From NCBI RefSeq assembly GCF_004138485.1, contig NZ_ML142848.1:1710640-1774639 (forward strand): a stretch of DNA of 64,000 bases, read 5' to 3'. This DNA is from Peristeroidobacter soli. Its GTDB lineage: Bacteria; Pseudomonadota; Gammaproteobacteria; Steroidobacterales; Steroidobacteraceae. The translations under genes were made by a program, and so were the position numbers. Positions 1-9,166 of the stretch are shown here, piece after piece (position 1 is the stretch's first letter; each line of letters begins with the position of its first letter). A model generated the notes under the pieces. It saw only the letters and a list, made by a program, of their open reading frames with translations. It made no database searches and was not told where the DNA came from.

Positions 1-783
1 CGTGAATTTCCGGAACTGAATCGCATCCATGTGCAGCTCGATCGCCGACGCCGGCACGATCGCGGCCGCTAGCCCCGCGCGCACCAGCCCCAGCATCGAA
101 TGAATCTGCGTCACGTGTTGCACGTACTCGGGTAACGCGCCGGCCGCCTCGAACAGACGGGTGAGCATGTTGTTGAAATAGCCGGCGCCGAGGCGCGAGT
201 ACATGATGAGCGGCTGACTGTCGAAGTCACTTGGCGTCAATACTTGTTTGTCCGCGCGCGGATCGCCGGCTGGCAACGCGGCCATCAACGACTCTCTGAG
301 AATGAGCCGCGACTCGAAGCTCGCCTGCTCGACCGGCGGCCGCACGAATGCGATATCGATCTGACCGGTCATCAGCGCCTCGAATTGATCCGAGGTCACC
401 ATTTCGAACAACTCGAGCTCGAACTGCGGCAGCGACGCGCGTGCGCGAGCCACGATGCGAGGCAGAAAACTGTAGCCCGAAACCGCGGTGAATCCGATGG
501 CCACCCGCCCCGTGTCGCCTTTGGCAACCCGGCGAGCGGCTAGCGCGGAGGTCTCGGCGAGACGAATGATGCGACGGGCTTCGGGAAGGAACGTGCTACC
601 CGCCGGCGTGAGCTTGACCTGACGGCTACTGCGCTCCAGCAGCTGGACGCCGAGGCCTCGCTCCAACAATTGGATCTGCCGGCTGAGCGGCGGCTGGGTC
701 ATGTTCAATCGCACGGCCGCCCGGCCAAAGTGCAGTTCTTCGGCGGTGACCACGAAACAGCGCAGCTGACTGAGTTCGAACAT
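1..783 (-). CDS. LysR-family transcriptional regulator (3' end outside window)
   Basis: The frame reads leftward from an ATG at 783 and is still open at base 1, giving 261 residues without the C-terminus. The first 60 residues are a typical LysR winged helix-turn-helix (FELSQLRCFVVTAEELHFGR, then QPPLSRQIQLLE). The rest matches the periplasmic-binding-protein-like effector domain, including the IAFVRPP stretch. It starts 19 bases after the stop of the 5-dehydro-4-deoxyglucarate dehydratase gene on the same strand, so the two are probably co-transcribed. A role in controlling sugar-acid catabolism is inferred from that position only. Confidence 0.9.
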   Translation of the reverse strand, partial: MFELSQLRCFVVTAEELHFGRAAVRLNMTQPPLSRQIQLLERGLGVQLLERSSRQVKLTPAGSTFLPEARRIIRLAETSALAARRVAKGDTGRVAIGFTAVSGYSFLPRIVARARASLPQFELELFEMVTSDQFEALMTGQIDIAFVRPPVEQASFESRLILRESLMAALPAGDPRADKQVLTPSDFDSQPLIMYSRLGAGYFNNMLTRLFEAAGALPEYVQHVTQIHSMLGLVRAGLAAAIVPASAIELHMDAIQFRKFT

Positions 784-802
784 GCACAGACATATAGCGT
801 GC

Positions 803-1759
803 TCAGACGCTGCGTACCAGAGGCTCTCCAAAAACTGCTGACGGCGCCGTCTCGACGCGCGCGATCAGGGCTCGCAATTCCTCCAGCTCGCGCTCGTTCA
901 AGTCGGTCAATGGCGGGCGGACGAAACCTGCGGGCTTGCCGATCGCACGCATGCCCGCCTTGACGATGGCGACCGCGTAGCCTTTGCCTCGATTCCGCAG
1001 CGTGATGTAGGGCATGACGAAGTCGCGCAGGCCCGCCAGCACTTTCGCTTGATCCTCGGCGCGCACGGCCTTGTAGAACGTCGACGCCCAACGCGGCATG
1101 AAGTTGAAAATCGCTGAAGAGTACGTGGTCACACCCATCTTCAGGTACGGCGCGGCGAATGTCTCGGCGGTGGGCAAGCCGCCGATGTATGTCAGCCTGT
1201 CGCCCATCCGCGTGTAGATGCGCGTCATCAATTCGATGTCGCCGACGCCATCCTTGAAGCCGACCAGATTGGGATGCCGGTCGCACAGACGCGCCAGCGT
1301 GACATCGTCGATGATGGCATTGTCGCGGTTATAAACGATCACGCCGGTCGAGACGGCTTTGCAGACGGCGCCGATGTGCGCCGCCAGCCCTTCCTGCGAG
1401 CCATTCACCAGATAAGGCGGCAACAGCAGAATGCCGTCGGCACCCGCGGCCTCCACCGCTTTCGCCAGTTCGACGGCCATGGCGGTGCCGTAGCCGCAGC
1501 CTGCAATCACAGGCAAACGGCCAGCGCATTCGGCGACCGCCGCGGACACGACATCGACGACTTCTCCGAACGTGAGCGAAAAGAATTCGCCGGTGCCGCC
1601 GGCGGCGAACAGCCCGGCCAGCTCATGTTCCATCATCCACGCGCAGTGCGCGCGATACGGTTCGACGTCGAAGCGATTGTCGGCATCGAAATGCGTGACC
1701 GGGAACGACAACAGTCCGCGGCCGATCGCCCGGGCCATTTCAACAGGTGTGACAGGCAT
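803..1759 (-). CDS. kdgD: 5-dehydro-4-deoxyglucarate dehydratase (DapA/DHDPS family)
   Basis: The 318-residue protein has the expected family length. The N-terminal block [11 protein letters not shown] and [15 protein letters not shown] is characteristic of KdgD within the DapA class I aldolase superfamily. The Schiff-base lysine lies in GFKDGVGD and the proton-relay tyrosine in VIVYNRDN. The enzyme dehydrates and decarboxylates 5-dehydro-4-deoxy-D-glucarate to 2-oxoglutarate semialdehyde in the cytosolic glucarate/galactarate pathway. A second ATG lies seven codons in (1738), so the start is not certain. The LysR gene follows directly, and a hydroxyacid dehydrogenase of a type used in the same pathways lies at 2653-3528. 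Confidence 0.88.
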   Translation of the reverse strand: MPVTPVEMARAIGRGLLSFPVTHFDADNRFDVEPYRAHCAWMMEHELAGLFAAGGTGEFFSLTFGEVVDVVSAAVAECAGRLPVIAGCGYGTAMAVELAKAVEAAGADGILLLPPYLVNGSQEGLAAHIGAVCKAVSTGVIVYNRDNAIIDDVTLARLCDRHPNLVGFKDGVGDIELMTRIYTRMGDRLTYIGGLPTAETFAAPYLKMGVTTYSSAIFNFMPRWASTFYKAVRAEDQAKVLAGLRDFVMPYITLRNRGKGYAVAIVKAGMRAIGKPAGFVRPPLTDLNERELEELRALIARVETAPSAVFGEPLVRSV

Positions 1760-2019
1760 GGGCGCTAGCGTACGAGCAACGCTCGCTCCCGGTCCAAACC
1801 AAAGGCGCTATTGATCGATGCCGATCCGCTCTCGATCGAGGGCCGGCCGCATCGCGAGGCCAGTCTTTACAATAAACATCGCGCCACAACCAACGCTCCG
1901 TTGTTAGATTTCCGCCACGACCTTGTCGCCAGGCGACGACGTCGGGGCTCGAATCCGAGCGACGCTGCTCCGAGAACAGTAGAATACATTCAGCGCATCG
2001 ACGCGCTACGTGAGAGTGA

Positions 2020-2604
2020 ATGAACGAACCTATGAAGATGAACGCCAAGACTTTGATCTGTGCCGCCGCCCTTGCTCTGCCGTTGGCGGCTTCCGCCGAG
2101 CAGCTGAGCTACCGCTTCGTGGACGTCGCGCACTTCCCCGAAGCGAAAATCGATGGCGGACGCTTCGACGTGGACGGCGATGGCATTCAGCTGCGCGGCT
2201 CGCTGCCCGTGTATCAGAACATTTTCGCGCTGGCTGAATACCAGGACCTGAGCCTGGATCACGGCATCGACGTCACCCGTTTCATGGTGGGTGCCGGCGG
2301 CCATTGGCCCCTCGGCCAGAACCTGGACATCATCGCGCGCGGCGGTGTGGTCCACTATGAAGTCGACTCCGACGACGACACCGGCCTGTTCGCCGGCGTG
2401 CGCCTGCGCACGTTCGTCGCACCGAAAGTCGAAGTGGAAGGCGGTGTCGAACATGTCTCCGCGAAAGCGGGCGGCATGGACAGCGACACCTACCTGATCG
2501 GCGAAGGCCGCTACAACTTCAACTCGCAGTTCTCGGCGGGCCTGCTGATCACGGTCGGTGGCGACACCCGCGTGTTCGGCGCCCAGGGCCGATTCAACTT
2601 CTGA
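2020..2604 (+). CDS. Small outer-membrane beta-barrel protein
   Basis: The 194-residue protein has a signal peptide (KTLICAAALALPLAASA, cleavage near residue 26). Alternating polar and hydrophobic strands end in a terminal phenylalanine (RFNF), the usual signature recognised by the BAM complex. No enzyme motif is visible. It resembles the small 8-stranded OMP_b-brl family; a substrate or binding role cannot be assigned. In-frame ATGs at 2032 and 2038 are alternative starts, and either keeps the signal peptide. It converges with the reductase gene at 2653-3528, with a strong stem-loop in between. Confidence 0.75.
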   Translation: MNEPMKMNAKTLICAAALALPLAASAEQLSYRFVDVAHFPEAKIDGGRFDVDGDGIQLRGSLPVYQNIFALAEYQDLSLDHGIDVTRFMVGAGGHWPLGQNLDIIARGGVVHYEVDSDDDTGLFAGVRLRTFVAPKVEVEGGVEHVSAKAGGMDSDTYLIGEGRYNFNSQFSAGLLITVGGDTRVFGAQGRFNF

Positions 2605-2621
2605 TCTGCCCGTTGGCGGGT

Positions 2622-2643
2622 GGCGTGACCGGTGGGTCACGCC
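2622..2643. terminator. Stem-loop between convergent genes
   Basis: A perfect 9-base inverted repeat (GGCGTGACC / GGTCACGCC, 4-base loop) lies 17 bases after the outer-membrane protein stop and 9 bases after the stop of the opposing reductase gene. It lacks a clear T-run, so it may act as a bidirectional transcription end or an mRNA-stabilising hairpin. Confidence 0.55.
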
Positions 2644-2652
2644 GCTCGCAGC

Positions 2653-3528
2653 TCACATTCCCGCCTGTTCCGCCGCGACCTTTCCCAAGGCGGCGATGTC
2701 ATCACCCTCGCCGCCACGCGCCAGCAGCGTAAGAAACTTATCGCGCACCAGGCTGCCCAGTGGCAGCGGCACTTTCAAACTTTCGCCGGCGGTGAGCGCC
2801 AGGCGCACGTCCTTCAATCCCAACGGCGCAGCGAAGCCGGGCGGCTGATACTGCTGCTTCGTGATCAGCGGCGCATAGCCTTTATAGATCGGCGCGGCGA
2901 ACAGCGTGCTGGTCATCAAATCGACGAATGCGTGCTCGTCGACACCGCCCTTGCGTATCAGCGCGATGCTTTCGGCGAGCGCTTCGACGGCGGCGAAGAT
3001 CATGAAGTTGCCGCTGAGCTTGACCAGATTGGCGGCGCTCGGCCGTTCGCCGAATGGCCACACTTTCTGTGCCATCGACTCCAGCACGGGCAGCACACGC
3101 TTCACCGGCTCGGCGGCGCCGGCGGCGAGAATGTTCAATTGGCCGGCAGCCGCGACTTGCGGCCGACCGAACACGGGCGCGGAGACGAAGTGCTTGCCCG
3201 ACTGGCTGTGCTCGATGGTGAGACGATCGGCCAGCGCGACGCTGATGGTACTGGCGGAAACATGCACGGCACCGACGCTGAGATTCTCGAGAATGCCGTG
3301 AGCGCCAAATGTCACTTCTTCGACAGCGGCATCGTCCGCAAGCATCGTGATGACCACGTCGCCACGGCACGCGTCAGCAGGTGTCTTGGCGAGCCGTGCG
3401 CCTTTTGCGACCAGCGCGTCAGCTTTGCTCGCCGTGCGGTTATAAACCGTCAGCTCGTGTCCGCCACGAAGCAGGCTTTCCGCCATGCCGTGGCCCATCA
3501 ACCCCAGGCCGATCAATCCGACTTTCAT
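2653..3528 (-). CDS. NAD(P)-dependent 3-hydroxyisobutyrate dehydrogenase-family reductase
   Basis: The 291-residue protein carries the N-terminal Rossmann signature VGLIGLGLMGHGM. The substrate-binding block is HVSASTIS, and the catalytic lysine lies in NLVKLSGNFMI (about residue 170). This is the beta-hydroxyacid dehydrogenase family (3-hydroxyisobutyrate dehydrogenase, tartronate semialdehyde reductase GarR/GlxR). The nearby glucarate dehydratase makes a GarR-type role in sugar-acid breakdown attractive, but the sequence alone does not fix the substrate. It is transcribed leftward, convergent with the outer-membrane protein gene. Confidence 0.85.
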   Translation of the reverse strand: MKVGLIGLGLMGHGMAESLLRGGHELTVYNRTASKADALVAKGARLAKTPADACRGDVVITMLADDAAVEEVTFGAHGILENLSVGAVHVSASTISVALADRLTIEHSQSGKHFVSAPVFGRPQVAAAGQLNILAAGAAEPVKRVLPVLESMAQKVWPFGERPSAANLVKLSGNFMIFAAVEALAESIALIRKGGVDEHAFVDLMTSTLFAAPIYKGYAPLITKQQYQPPGFAAPLGLKDVRLALTAGESLKVPLPLGSLVRDKFLTLLARGGEGDDIAALGKVAAEQAGM

Positions 3529-3713
3529 GATTGCGCACCTCGTCCCGCGGGGGCGGGACCCGACTCCAGGCCATGCTATGGGCTGGCGCAGCCAGAGTCA
3601 TCCGCTTGAATTATGTTCCCGGGCCCGCGCAAGTAACGCGACGCCTTGCTATAGTCCGCGGCGCGGCATTTATTACAAGCAAGCCGCGGATGTTTCTCAG
3701 CGGAATCCAAGAA

Positions 3714-6026
3714 ATGACGTGGAACACGGCGGTTCTTCGCGGGCTCTTGAGTGCGTGCGCGCTTCTGTTGCTGCTGACCGGCTGCGGCGGCGGTGGCGGT
3801 GGTGGCGGAGACAGCAGCAGCAACGGCCGCTATTCGATTTCGCTCTCCACCGGCACGTTGACCTTTTCCGGCGCGCAGTACACTACGCCGCCCACGCAGA
3901 CCGTGACGGCCACCTTCAAGGGCGACGGCGTGGTGGTCGGCACGTTGCCGGGCCAGACCCTGCCGCCATGGCTGAGCGTCAGCAACAGCGGCACTGGCAG
4001 CGGCGATCGCACCGATTTCACCGTCCAGGCCCGGCCGGGCGGGTTGGCCGTCGGGACCTACTCCGCCACGCTGCGTTTCGCCAGCGGCAGTGCCGACGGA
4101 TCGAACGTCGTCTATCGCGATCTGTCCGTCACGATGACCGTGCGAGAAGGCTTCAGCGCCACGCCGAACCGCGCGGAGTTCACGGCTATCGAGGGCGGTT
4201 CGTTTGCGCCTGCTGAAGGCGTCACGCTCCAGATCACCGGCGAGAATGTTTCCTGGACCGTGCAAGCCCCGACGTGGGTGAATGTCTCCGCGACGAGTGG
4301 CAATACGCGTGGCACGATCCGTGTGACGCCCAACATGACGGGCCTCGCGGCGAACCGTTATCAAGACTGGATTCGTATCACCGATTCGGTGTCCGGCGGC
4401 CAGGTGATGGTGCTGGCAGTCGTGCAAGTCACCCAGCCGAGTCTCACGATCAGCCAGCTGCAGTTCGATGTCACCATCGATTCGCAAACGCCCGATTCGG
4501 CGCTCCATCACAGCATCGTGATCTCGGACACCGCGCAAGGTCAGAACGCAGCGCGAGCCATCCCCTGGTCGGCGACCAGTAATTCGCCGCTGCTGACCGT
4601 CGCACCGCCCAGCGGCACCAGCGCAGGCGCGCCGACGACGGTGACGATCGACTTCGATCGCAATCAATTGAATGGCGTGCGTGCCGGCACCCTCAACCCG
4701 AGCGCGATCATCAGCACTTCGCAATACGACAACCGTTACGTTCGCTTCACCACGAACGTGAATCTGCCGCGAGCGAACAGCGCCCTGCCCTACGTCCTGC
4801 GCTCCGGCACGCCCGCCAACGTGACGTTGTTTGGGGAAAACTTCACGCAGGACGATATCGCTCGACTGCGCTTGAACGATCAGCCGCTGTCGGCCTTCGG
4901 CGCCTCGGCAACCCGAACCAACGCAAGTGAGATCGCCCTGAGCCTGCCGGCGCTCGCCGCCGGCGCTTACGACGTGAGTTTCCAAAACCAGCTCGGCCTG
5001 CGCCGCTCGGTCGCCACCCTGAAGGTCGCCTCCGCACCCGCGCCGGGCCCCGGTGAGATGGTCGGCACGGGCAATCGCATCAAGCTGCTGTTCGATGCCG
5101 CCCGCTCGCGACTGTATGCGGTCGACGAGCGCTATAACGAGCTCGAACGTTACGAATGGAACGGCACGCAGTGGAACACGCTGTCGAGCATTGCTCAGTC
5201 GCAGATCGAGGATGCCGCGCTGATGCGCGATGGCAAGCAGCTGGTCATGTCTTCACGGGACGGCCTGCGCACCGTCGATCTCGACACCGGGGCAGTGGCA
5301 CTCATTCCCGGCACCTCGTTTCCAAACTGCACCTCCACCTACGGTCTGTACGTCGCCGCCCCCGCGAGCGGCTCGTTGTTCGCGACCGGCCACAACAGTT
5401 GTGGCTCGTTGGGCGAGGTCCGGGAGCTGGATCTGCTGACCGGCGCGGTCGGCGGCATCGTGATGCCGACCTATGTCGAGTCTCATTACTATGATCCGAT
5501 GGTGGCTTCCAGCGGCGATGGCCGGGTGCTGGCCATCGGCAACACCGGCTCGAGCGGAGGTGCGTATGGACTGTTCGATCTTAACACGCGCACCTACATC
5601 GATCGCGGCGACTGGTGGCGTTACCTGCATTACTACTATTACCGCATGAACCTGGACTACACGGGCACCAAGGTTCTGATCAACCACGGCTACATGCGCG
5701 ATCGCGCGGGTAACGCGGTCGGAGTGTTGCCGGTCAACGCGGCGGCCACGCTATCGAGCGATGGCAACCGCGCCTATATCTACGTCCATGGCGCGGGTGG
5801 CACGGGGCACGTGGAAGTACTGGATGTGTCGACACCGGTCGGCGCCAACATCTATTACCCGCAGATCGGCGCGAACATTCCGGTGCCGGACGACCTGGGC
5901 ACGCCGGATCCGAACTACTGGGACAACTACGGCAGCGTCACCAGCTTCGGCATGACGCTGTCGGCCGATGAGCAATTGCTGTTCATCGCGGGCTCGACGC
6001 GGATCGTAGCGATCGATCTGCCTTGA
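3714..6026 (+). CDS. Large secreted lipoprotein with BACON-like repeats and a C-terminal propeller-like region
   Basis: From the ATG at 3714 the protein has 770 residues. A lipoprotein signal (RGLLSACALLLLLTGC) is followed by eight glycines and a serine-rich linker. Residues about 40-330 hold three Ig-like segments with the LPPWLSVS and APTWVNVSATSG signatures of BACON-type domains. An IPT/TIG-like stretch follows (LRSGTPANVTLFGENF). The last 300 residues carry repeated blades such as RLYAVDE, LFATGHN and LLFIAGSTRIVAIDL, suggesting a beta-propeller. It is probably a surface or periplasmic carbohydrate- or protein-binding lipoprotein. The frame is open upstream to 3531; an ATG at 3690 is an alternative start. 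Confidence 0.75.
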   Translation: MTWNTAVLRGLLSACALLLLLTGCGGGGGGGGDSSSNGRYSISLSTGTLTFSGAQYTTPPTQTVTATFKGDGVVVGTLPGQTLPPWLSVSNSGTGSGDRTDFTVQARPGGLAVGTYSATLRFASGSADGSNVVYRDLSVTMTVREGFSATPNRAEFTAIEGGSFAPAEGVTLQITGENVSWTVQAPTWVNVSATSGNTRGTIRVTPNMTGLAANRYQDWIRITDSVSGGQVMVLAVVQVTQPSLTISQLQFDVTIDSQTPDSALHHSIVISDTAQGQNAARAIPWSATSNSPLLTVAPPSGTSAGAPTTVTIDFDRNQLNGVRAGTLNPSAIISTSQYDNRYVRFTTNVNLPRANSALPYVLRSGTPANVTLFGENFTQDDIARLRLNDQPLSAFGASATRTNASEIALSLPALAAGAYDVSFQNQLGLRRSVATLKVASAPAPGPGEMVGTGNRIKLLFDAARSRLYAVDERYNELERYEWNGTQWNTLSSIAQSQIEDAALMRDGKQLVMSSRDGLRTVDLDTGAVALIPGTSFPNCTSTYGLYVAAPASGSLFATGHNSCGSLGEVRELDLLTGAVGGIVMPTYVESHYYDPMVASSGDGRVLAIGNTGSSGGAYGLFDLNTRTYIDRGDWWRYLHYYYYRMNLDYTGTKVLINHGYMRDRAGNAVGVLPVNAAATLSSDGNRAYIYVHGAGGTGHVEVLDVSTPVGANIYYPQIGANIPVPDDLGTPDPNYWDNYGSVTSFGMTLSADEQLLFIAGSTRIVAIDLP

Positions 6027-6054
6027 GCCCGGCCGATCCGACTTCGCTCGCCCA

Positions 6055-6573
6055 CTACACGTCTCGCGGCGACTCCAGTTCGAGCCCGGCAGCACGCGTG
6101 ATGAGCGACAACATCGTGAAATAGCCGACTGTAACCGCGATGGCGATGAGTCCGGAATCGCCCCACCTCAGCTCGATCGCTGCAACGTCGTTCGGCTCGA
6201 GTGCAAAGCCCGTCACCATCGACTCCACGGCACGCAGCAGCAGTTGCTGATCCAGATCGATGTCGCTGGCCGGGAGGCCCAAGAGCCATCCAACGATGTC
6301 GCAGTCGGGAATCCCCAGCCGTTGCGCGACCCGGCGATGTTGCCCTTCGACATAAGCGCTGCCGAACAGCCGGCCAACGCGCAGCGCGATCAGCTCACGC
6401 ACGCGAGCGGGCAATGCCACTTCATCGTTCATGACTTGTGCGCCGAGCGCGGCGATTCGGGCAGCCAGCGGCGGATGGTGACCGAGCAAGCGGAATAGAT
6501 TGATCGGCGGTGTGCGCGCGAGCAGCGTCCGCTGTTCCTCTGTTTCCTGGCCCGCCTCGATCAACTTCCACAT
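6055..6573 (-). CDS. Carboxymuconolactone decarboxylase (CMD/AhpD-like) family protein
   Basis: The 172-residue protein contains the CMD-family core (ARVRELIALRVGRLFGSAYVEGQH) and then AQRLGIP. The family's CxxC pair is absent here, as in the gamma-carboxymuconolactone-decarboxylase-like branch, so peroxidase activity is unlikely. It is the last gene of a six-gene leftward operon. The ATG at 6573 overlaps the amidase stop by one base (TGATG); a GTG at 6576 is an alternative start. Its role in the operon is not evident. Confidence 0.8.
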   Translation of the reverse strand: MWKLIEAGQETEEQRTLLARTPPINLFRLLGHHPPLAARIAALGAQVMNDEVALPARVRELIALRVGRLFGSAYVEGQHRRVAQRLGIPDCDIVGWLLGLPASDIDLDQQLLLRAVESMVTGFALEPNDVAAIELRWGDSGLIAIAVTVGYFTMLSLITRAAGLELESPRDV

Positions 6574-8006
6574 CACGCTGCGCTCGTCGCTGCGGGCGGC
6601 CGCGGCGGCCGATAACTGAAGCGGACCAACTGTTCGATGGCGTGGCCGACGCGAAGCACACGAGCTTCGTCGAACGGGCGGCCGACGACCTGCACCGACA
6701 GCGGTAGCCCATCGGCCGTGAGGCCCGTGGGTACGGCGAGTGCCGGTTGGCCGGTGACGCTGAAAGGAATCGTCAAGCCGGTAGTGGCATCGGCAATGGA
6801 CAGGTCCGTGCGTGAGCTGACTTTTCCGGCCTTCGCTGCCTCGAAAGAGAAGGCAGTCGTAGGCGTGGTCGGCACGATGAGCACGTCCACGTCGCGCATT
6901 GCATCCACCAGCGCGCGCCTGAGCGCATGCCGTCGATCGAGCGCACGAATGTAGTCGACACCGAGCGACCCTTGCATATGCGTCAATCCCGCCAGCGCGG
7001 CCGGGCCGTAATCATCGCGTCGCATAGGAAACGTCTTGGCGTGCCAACGGCTCGCCTCCGGCGCCGTGATGGAGAGCCATAGCTCGAGACAGCGCGTGAG
7101 ATCCGGCAGGTCGATGTAGCGCAGCTGCGCGCCGGCCGCTTCCAGCTCGGCCAACACGGAACGCCAGTTCGCCTCCACCGCGCCCGATAGCCAATTCTCA
7201 AAGAACGCACGCGGCACTCCCAGCACCACGTTGCGAGCACCCGCTTTCAGAGTCGCAACGTAATCCTGCGTTGGTTGCTCACTGGAGTGTCGATCGTCGG
7301 GATCGTGTCCGGCAATCGCTGCCAGCACAGTCGCGGCATCCGCAACGGATCGCGTCATAGGCCCGACTGTGTCCATGGAGCCGGCGAGCTCGCCGACACC
7401 TCGCGTACTCACGCGCCCGTGCGTTGGCTTCAAGCCAACGACGCCGCAATACGAAGCAGGGTTACGAATCGATCCGGCTGTATCGGTACCGATGCTCAAT
7501 GTTCCAAGTGCCGTCGCCGCCGCGACCGCCGATCCGTTGCTCGAACCGCCTGCGACATGACGCGCCTTCCAGGGATTGCGTGCGTCACGAAACAACGGAC
7601 TCGGCCCGTTGAAAGCGAACTCGAACGTGTTCGTCTTGCCGAGGATCACGGCGCCTGCCGCACGAAGTCTTTTCGTGACCGTTGCATCGAGCGCAGGCCG
7701 TCGCCCCTCGAACACTCGCGAACCATAGGTAGTTGGCAGATCCGCGGTATCGATAATGTCCTTCAAACCAATGGGTACACCCAGAAGCGGGCTGCAATCG
7801 CCGGAGCGACGACGCTTATCGGCCTGCTCGGCTTGTGCGACAGCCGCGTCCGCATCGACCGCCACATACGCACGCAGCTCCCCATTAAGGGTCTCGACAC
7901 GTTGCAAGTACGCACACGTCAGCTCGACGGAGGAATAGTCACGCGCGGTCATGCGCGCCTGCTGAGTTTCGGCGCTTGCGAACAACTCTTCATCGCTCAG
8001 AATCAT
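6573..8006 (-). CDS. Amidase signature-family hydrolase
   Basis: The 477-residue protein carries the Ser-cisSer-Lys triad of the amidase signature family: lysine in GVPIGLKDIID, and serines in GGSSNGSAVA and TDTAGSIRNPA. Members hydrolyse carboxamides or related amides in the cytosol. The start at 8006 is chosen because its ATG overlaps the upstream stop codon (ATGA), a sign of translational coupling; the frame remains open further upstream. It is the fifth gene of the TonB-receptor operon. The substrate is unknown; an N-acyl amino acid or peptide amide would fit the neighbours. Confidence 0.92.
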   Translation of the reverse strand: MILSDEELFASAETQQARMTARDYSSVELTCAYLQRVETLNGELRAYVAVDADAAVAQAEQADKRRRSGDCSPLLGVPIGLKDIIDTADLPTTYGSRVFEGRRPALDATVTKRLRAAGAVILGKTNTFEFAFNGPSPLFRDARNPWKARHVAGGSSNGSAVAAATALGTLSIGTDTAGSIRNPASYCGVVGLKPTHGRVSTRGVGELAGSMDTVGPMTRSVADAATVLAAIAGHDPDDRHSSEQPTQDYVATLKAGARNVVLGVPRAFFENWLSGAVEANWRSVLAELEAAGAQLRYIDLPDLTRCLELWLSITAPEASRWHAKTFPMRRDDYGPAALAGLTHMQGSLGVDYIRALDRRHALRRALVDAMRDVDVLIVPTTPTTAFSFEAAKAGKVSSRTDLSIADATTGLTIPFSVTGQPALAVPTGLTADGLPLSVQVVGRPFDEARVLRVGHAIEQLVRFSYRPPRPPAATSAA

Positions 8007-9166
8007 GCGGACTCCATCGCTTGCTCGACAGTCGGCGAGGACCAGCCATTGACGCGCGACCAACGATCGACGACGCCGGCGCCTCCCGCGACGACCCAAT
8101 AGCTGTCGTACATCGCGGCGGTCATGCAGGCGTGATTCGGAAATATCCGGACTCGCGAACCTACTGGAAGCCGCTCGAAGGGCAAAGGCGTTGCACTACG
8201 AATCTCACCGTGCTCCTGGTGAACGTCACGAACAGACATTCGCCCGAATGACAACTGCCCCTCGATGTCAGCGACGATTCCGTAACCGCCGTCACCGTCG
8301 CGAAGCTCCGCCGTGCTTCGATCCTTCGATAACGCCAGGCCACCCGCGTCGATCACGATCTGATTTCTACGTCGGTTGTGGCTGATGACCGTGGCCAGCA
8401 CGCTGAGCGCGACGTCTGCCATCGGCACCGTGCCGATGGCGGCCTGAAACAAATCGCCGACCATGTACACGCCGGCCCGCAGCTCGCTGAGCCCGTCGAA
8501 GTTCTCGCCATGCGCAGCCGTCGGCGTCGAACCCGCGCTGGCGCCACGAACATCGCAGCCACCCCGCAATAAACGTTGCCTGGCTTCGAGAAGCGCTGCA
8601 CGCTCCACCTCTGCGATACGCGCATGGGCGGCAGGCTCATGCACCGCGTACGCCTGCCCGGCATGCGTCGCCACACCTTCGATGCTCAAGTTCCGCACCG
8701 ATGACAGGCAGTGCGCGATCTCCAGCAACAGCGGATCGTCGGGCGCGACGCCGGTGCGATGCTCTCCACAATCGATCTCTATCCAGATATTCCAATGGCG
8801 GTCGGACGCAGCCAGTGCGGCAAGCGCGCGAGCCGTGGCGATGCTGTCGACGAAGAAGCTGAATTTCCGCGAGGGAACTCGCACGGCGCGCAGCAGCTTG
8901 TCGGGCGGCAGGCAGACCGCGAGCTGGATGTCCGTGATGCCAAGAGCTGCGAAGTATTCCGCCTCGCGCAGTGTCGAAACCGCGATGCCGCCGTGTTGCG
9001 GGTCGATGCAATAGCGAGCGGCTTCGATGGACTTGAGCGTCTTCATATGCGGCCGCAGGCGGGTGCCGCGCCGGTGACATTGATCCAGCATGCGCTTCGC
9101 ATTGATCTGGAGCTTGTTGCGATCCAGGACCAGCGCCGGTGTTGCGCACTCAGCAAGCGTCTTCAT
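8003..9166 (-). CDS. D-threonine aldolase / D-serine dehydratase-like PLP enzyme
   Basis: The 387-residue protein has the alanine-racemase-type N-terminal barrel (TPALVLDRNKL) and the PLP-lysine block LRPHMKTLKS near residue 42. A C-terminal domain has the FPNHACMT motif, whose His and Cys match the metal-binding pair of the D-serine dehydratase-like (DSD) domain. These enzymes cleave D-threonine and other D-beta-hydroxy amino acids or eliminate water from D-serine. The gene overlaps both neighbours by 4 bases (ATGA), so it is translationally coupled. It is the strongest hint that the operon handles a D-amino-acid-containing compound. Confidence 0.85.
   Translation of the reverse strand: MKTLAECATPALVLDRNKLQINAKRMLDQCHRRGTRLRPHMKTLKSIEAARYCIDPQHGGIAVSTLREAEYFAALGITDIQLAVCLPPDKLLRAVRVPSRKFSFFVDSIATARALAALAASDRHWNIWIEIDCGEHRTGVAPDDPLLLEIAHCLSSVRNLSIEGVATHAGQAYAVHEPAAHARIAEVERAALLEARQRLLRGGCDVRGASAGSTPTAAHGENFDGLSELRAGVYMVGDLFQAAIGTVPMADVALSVLATVISHNRRRNQIVIDAGGLALSKDRSTAELRDGDGGYGIVADIEGQLSFGRMSVRDVHQEHGEIRSATPLPFERLPVGSRVRIFPNHACMTAAMYDSYWVVAGGAGVVDRWSRVNGWSSPTVEQAMESA

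Noticed and set aside
2632-3609. 325-codon open frame on the plus strand
   Set aside because: It is antisense to the hydroxyisobutyrate-dehydrogenase-type gene, whose Rossmann and catalytic motifs are intact.
8003-9166. Alanine racemase
   Set aside because: The N-terminal barrel is similar, but the C-terminal NHAC metal site belongs to the D-threonine aldolase / D-serine dehydratase-like group.
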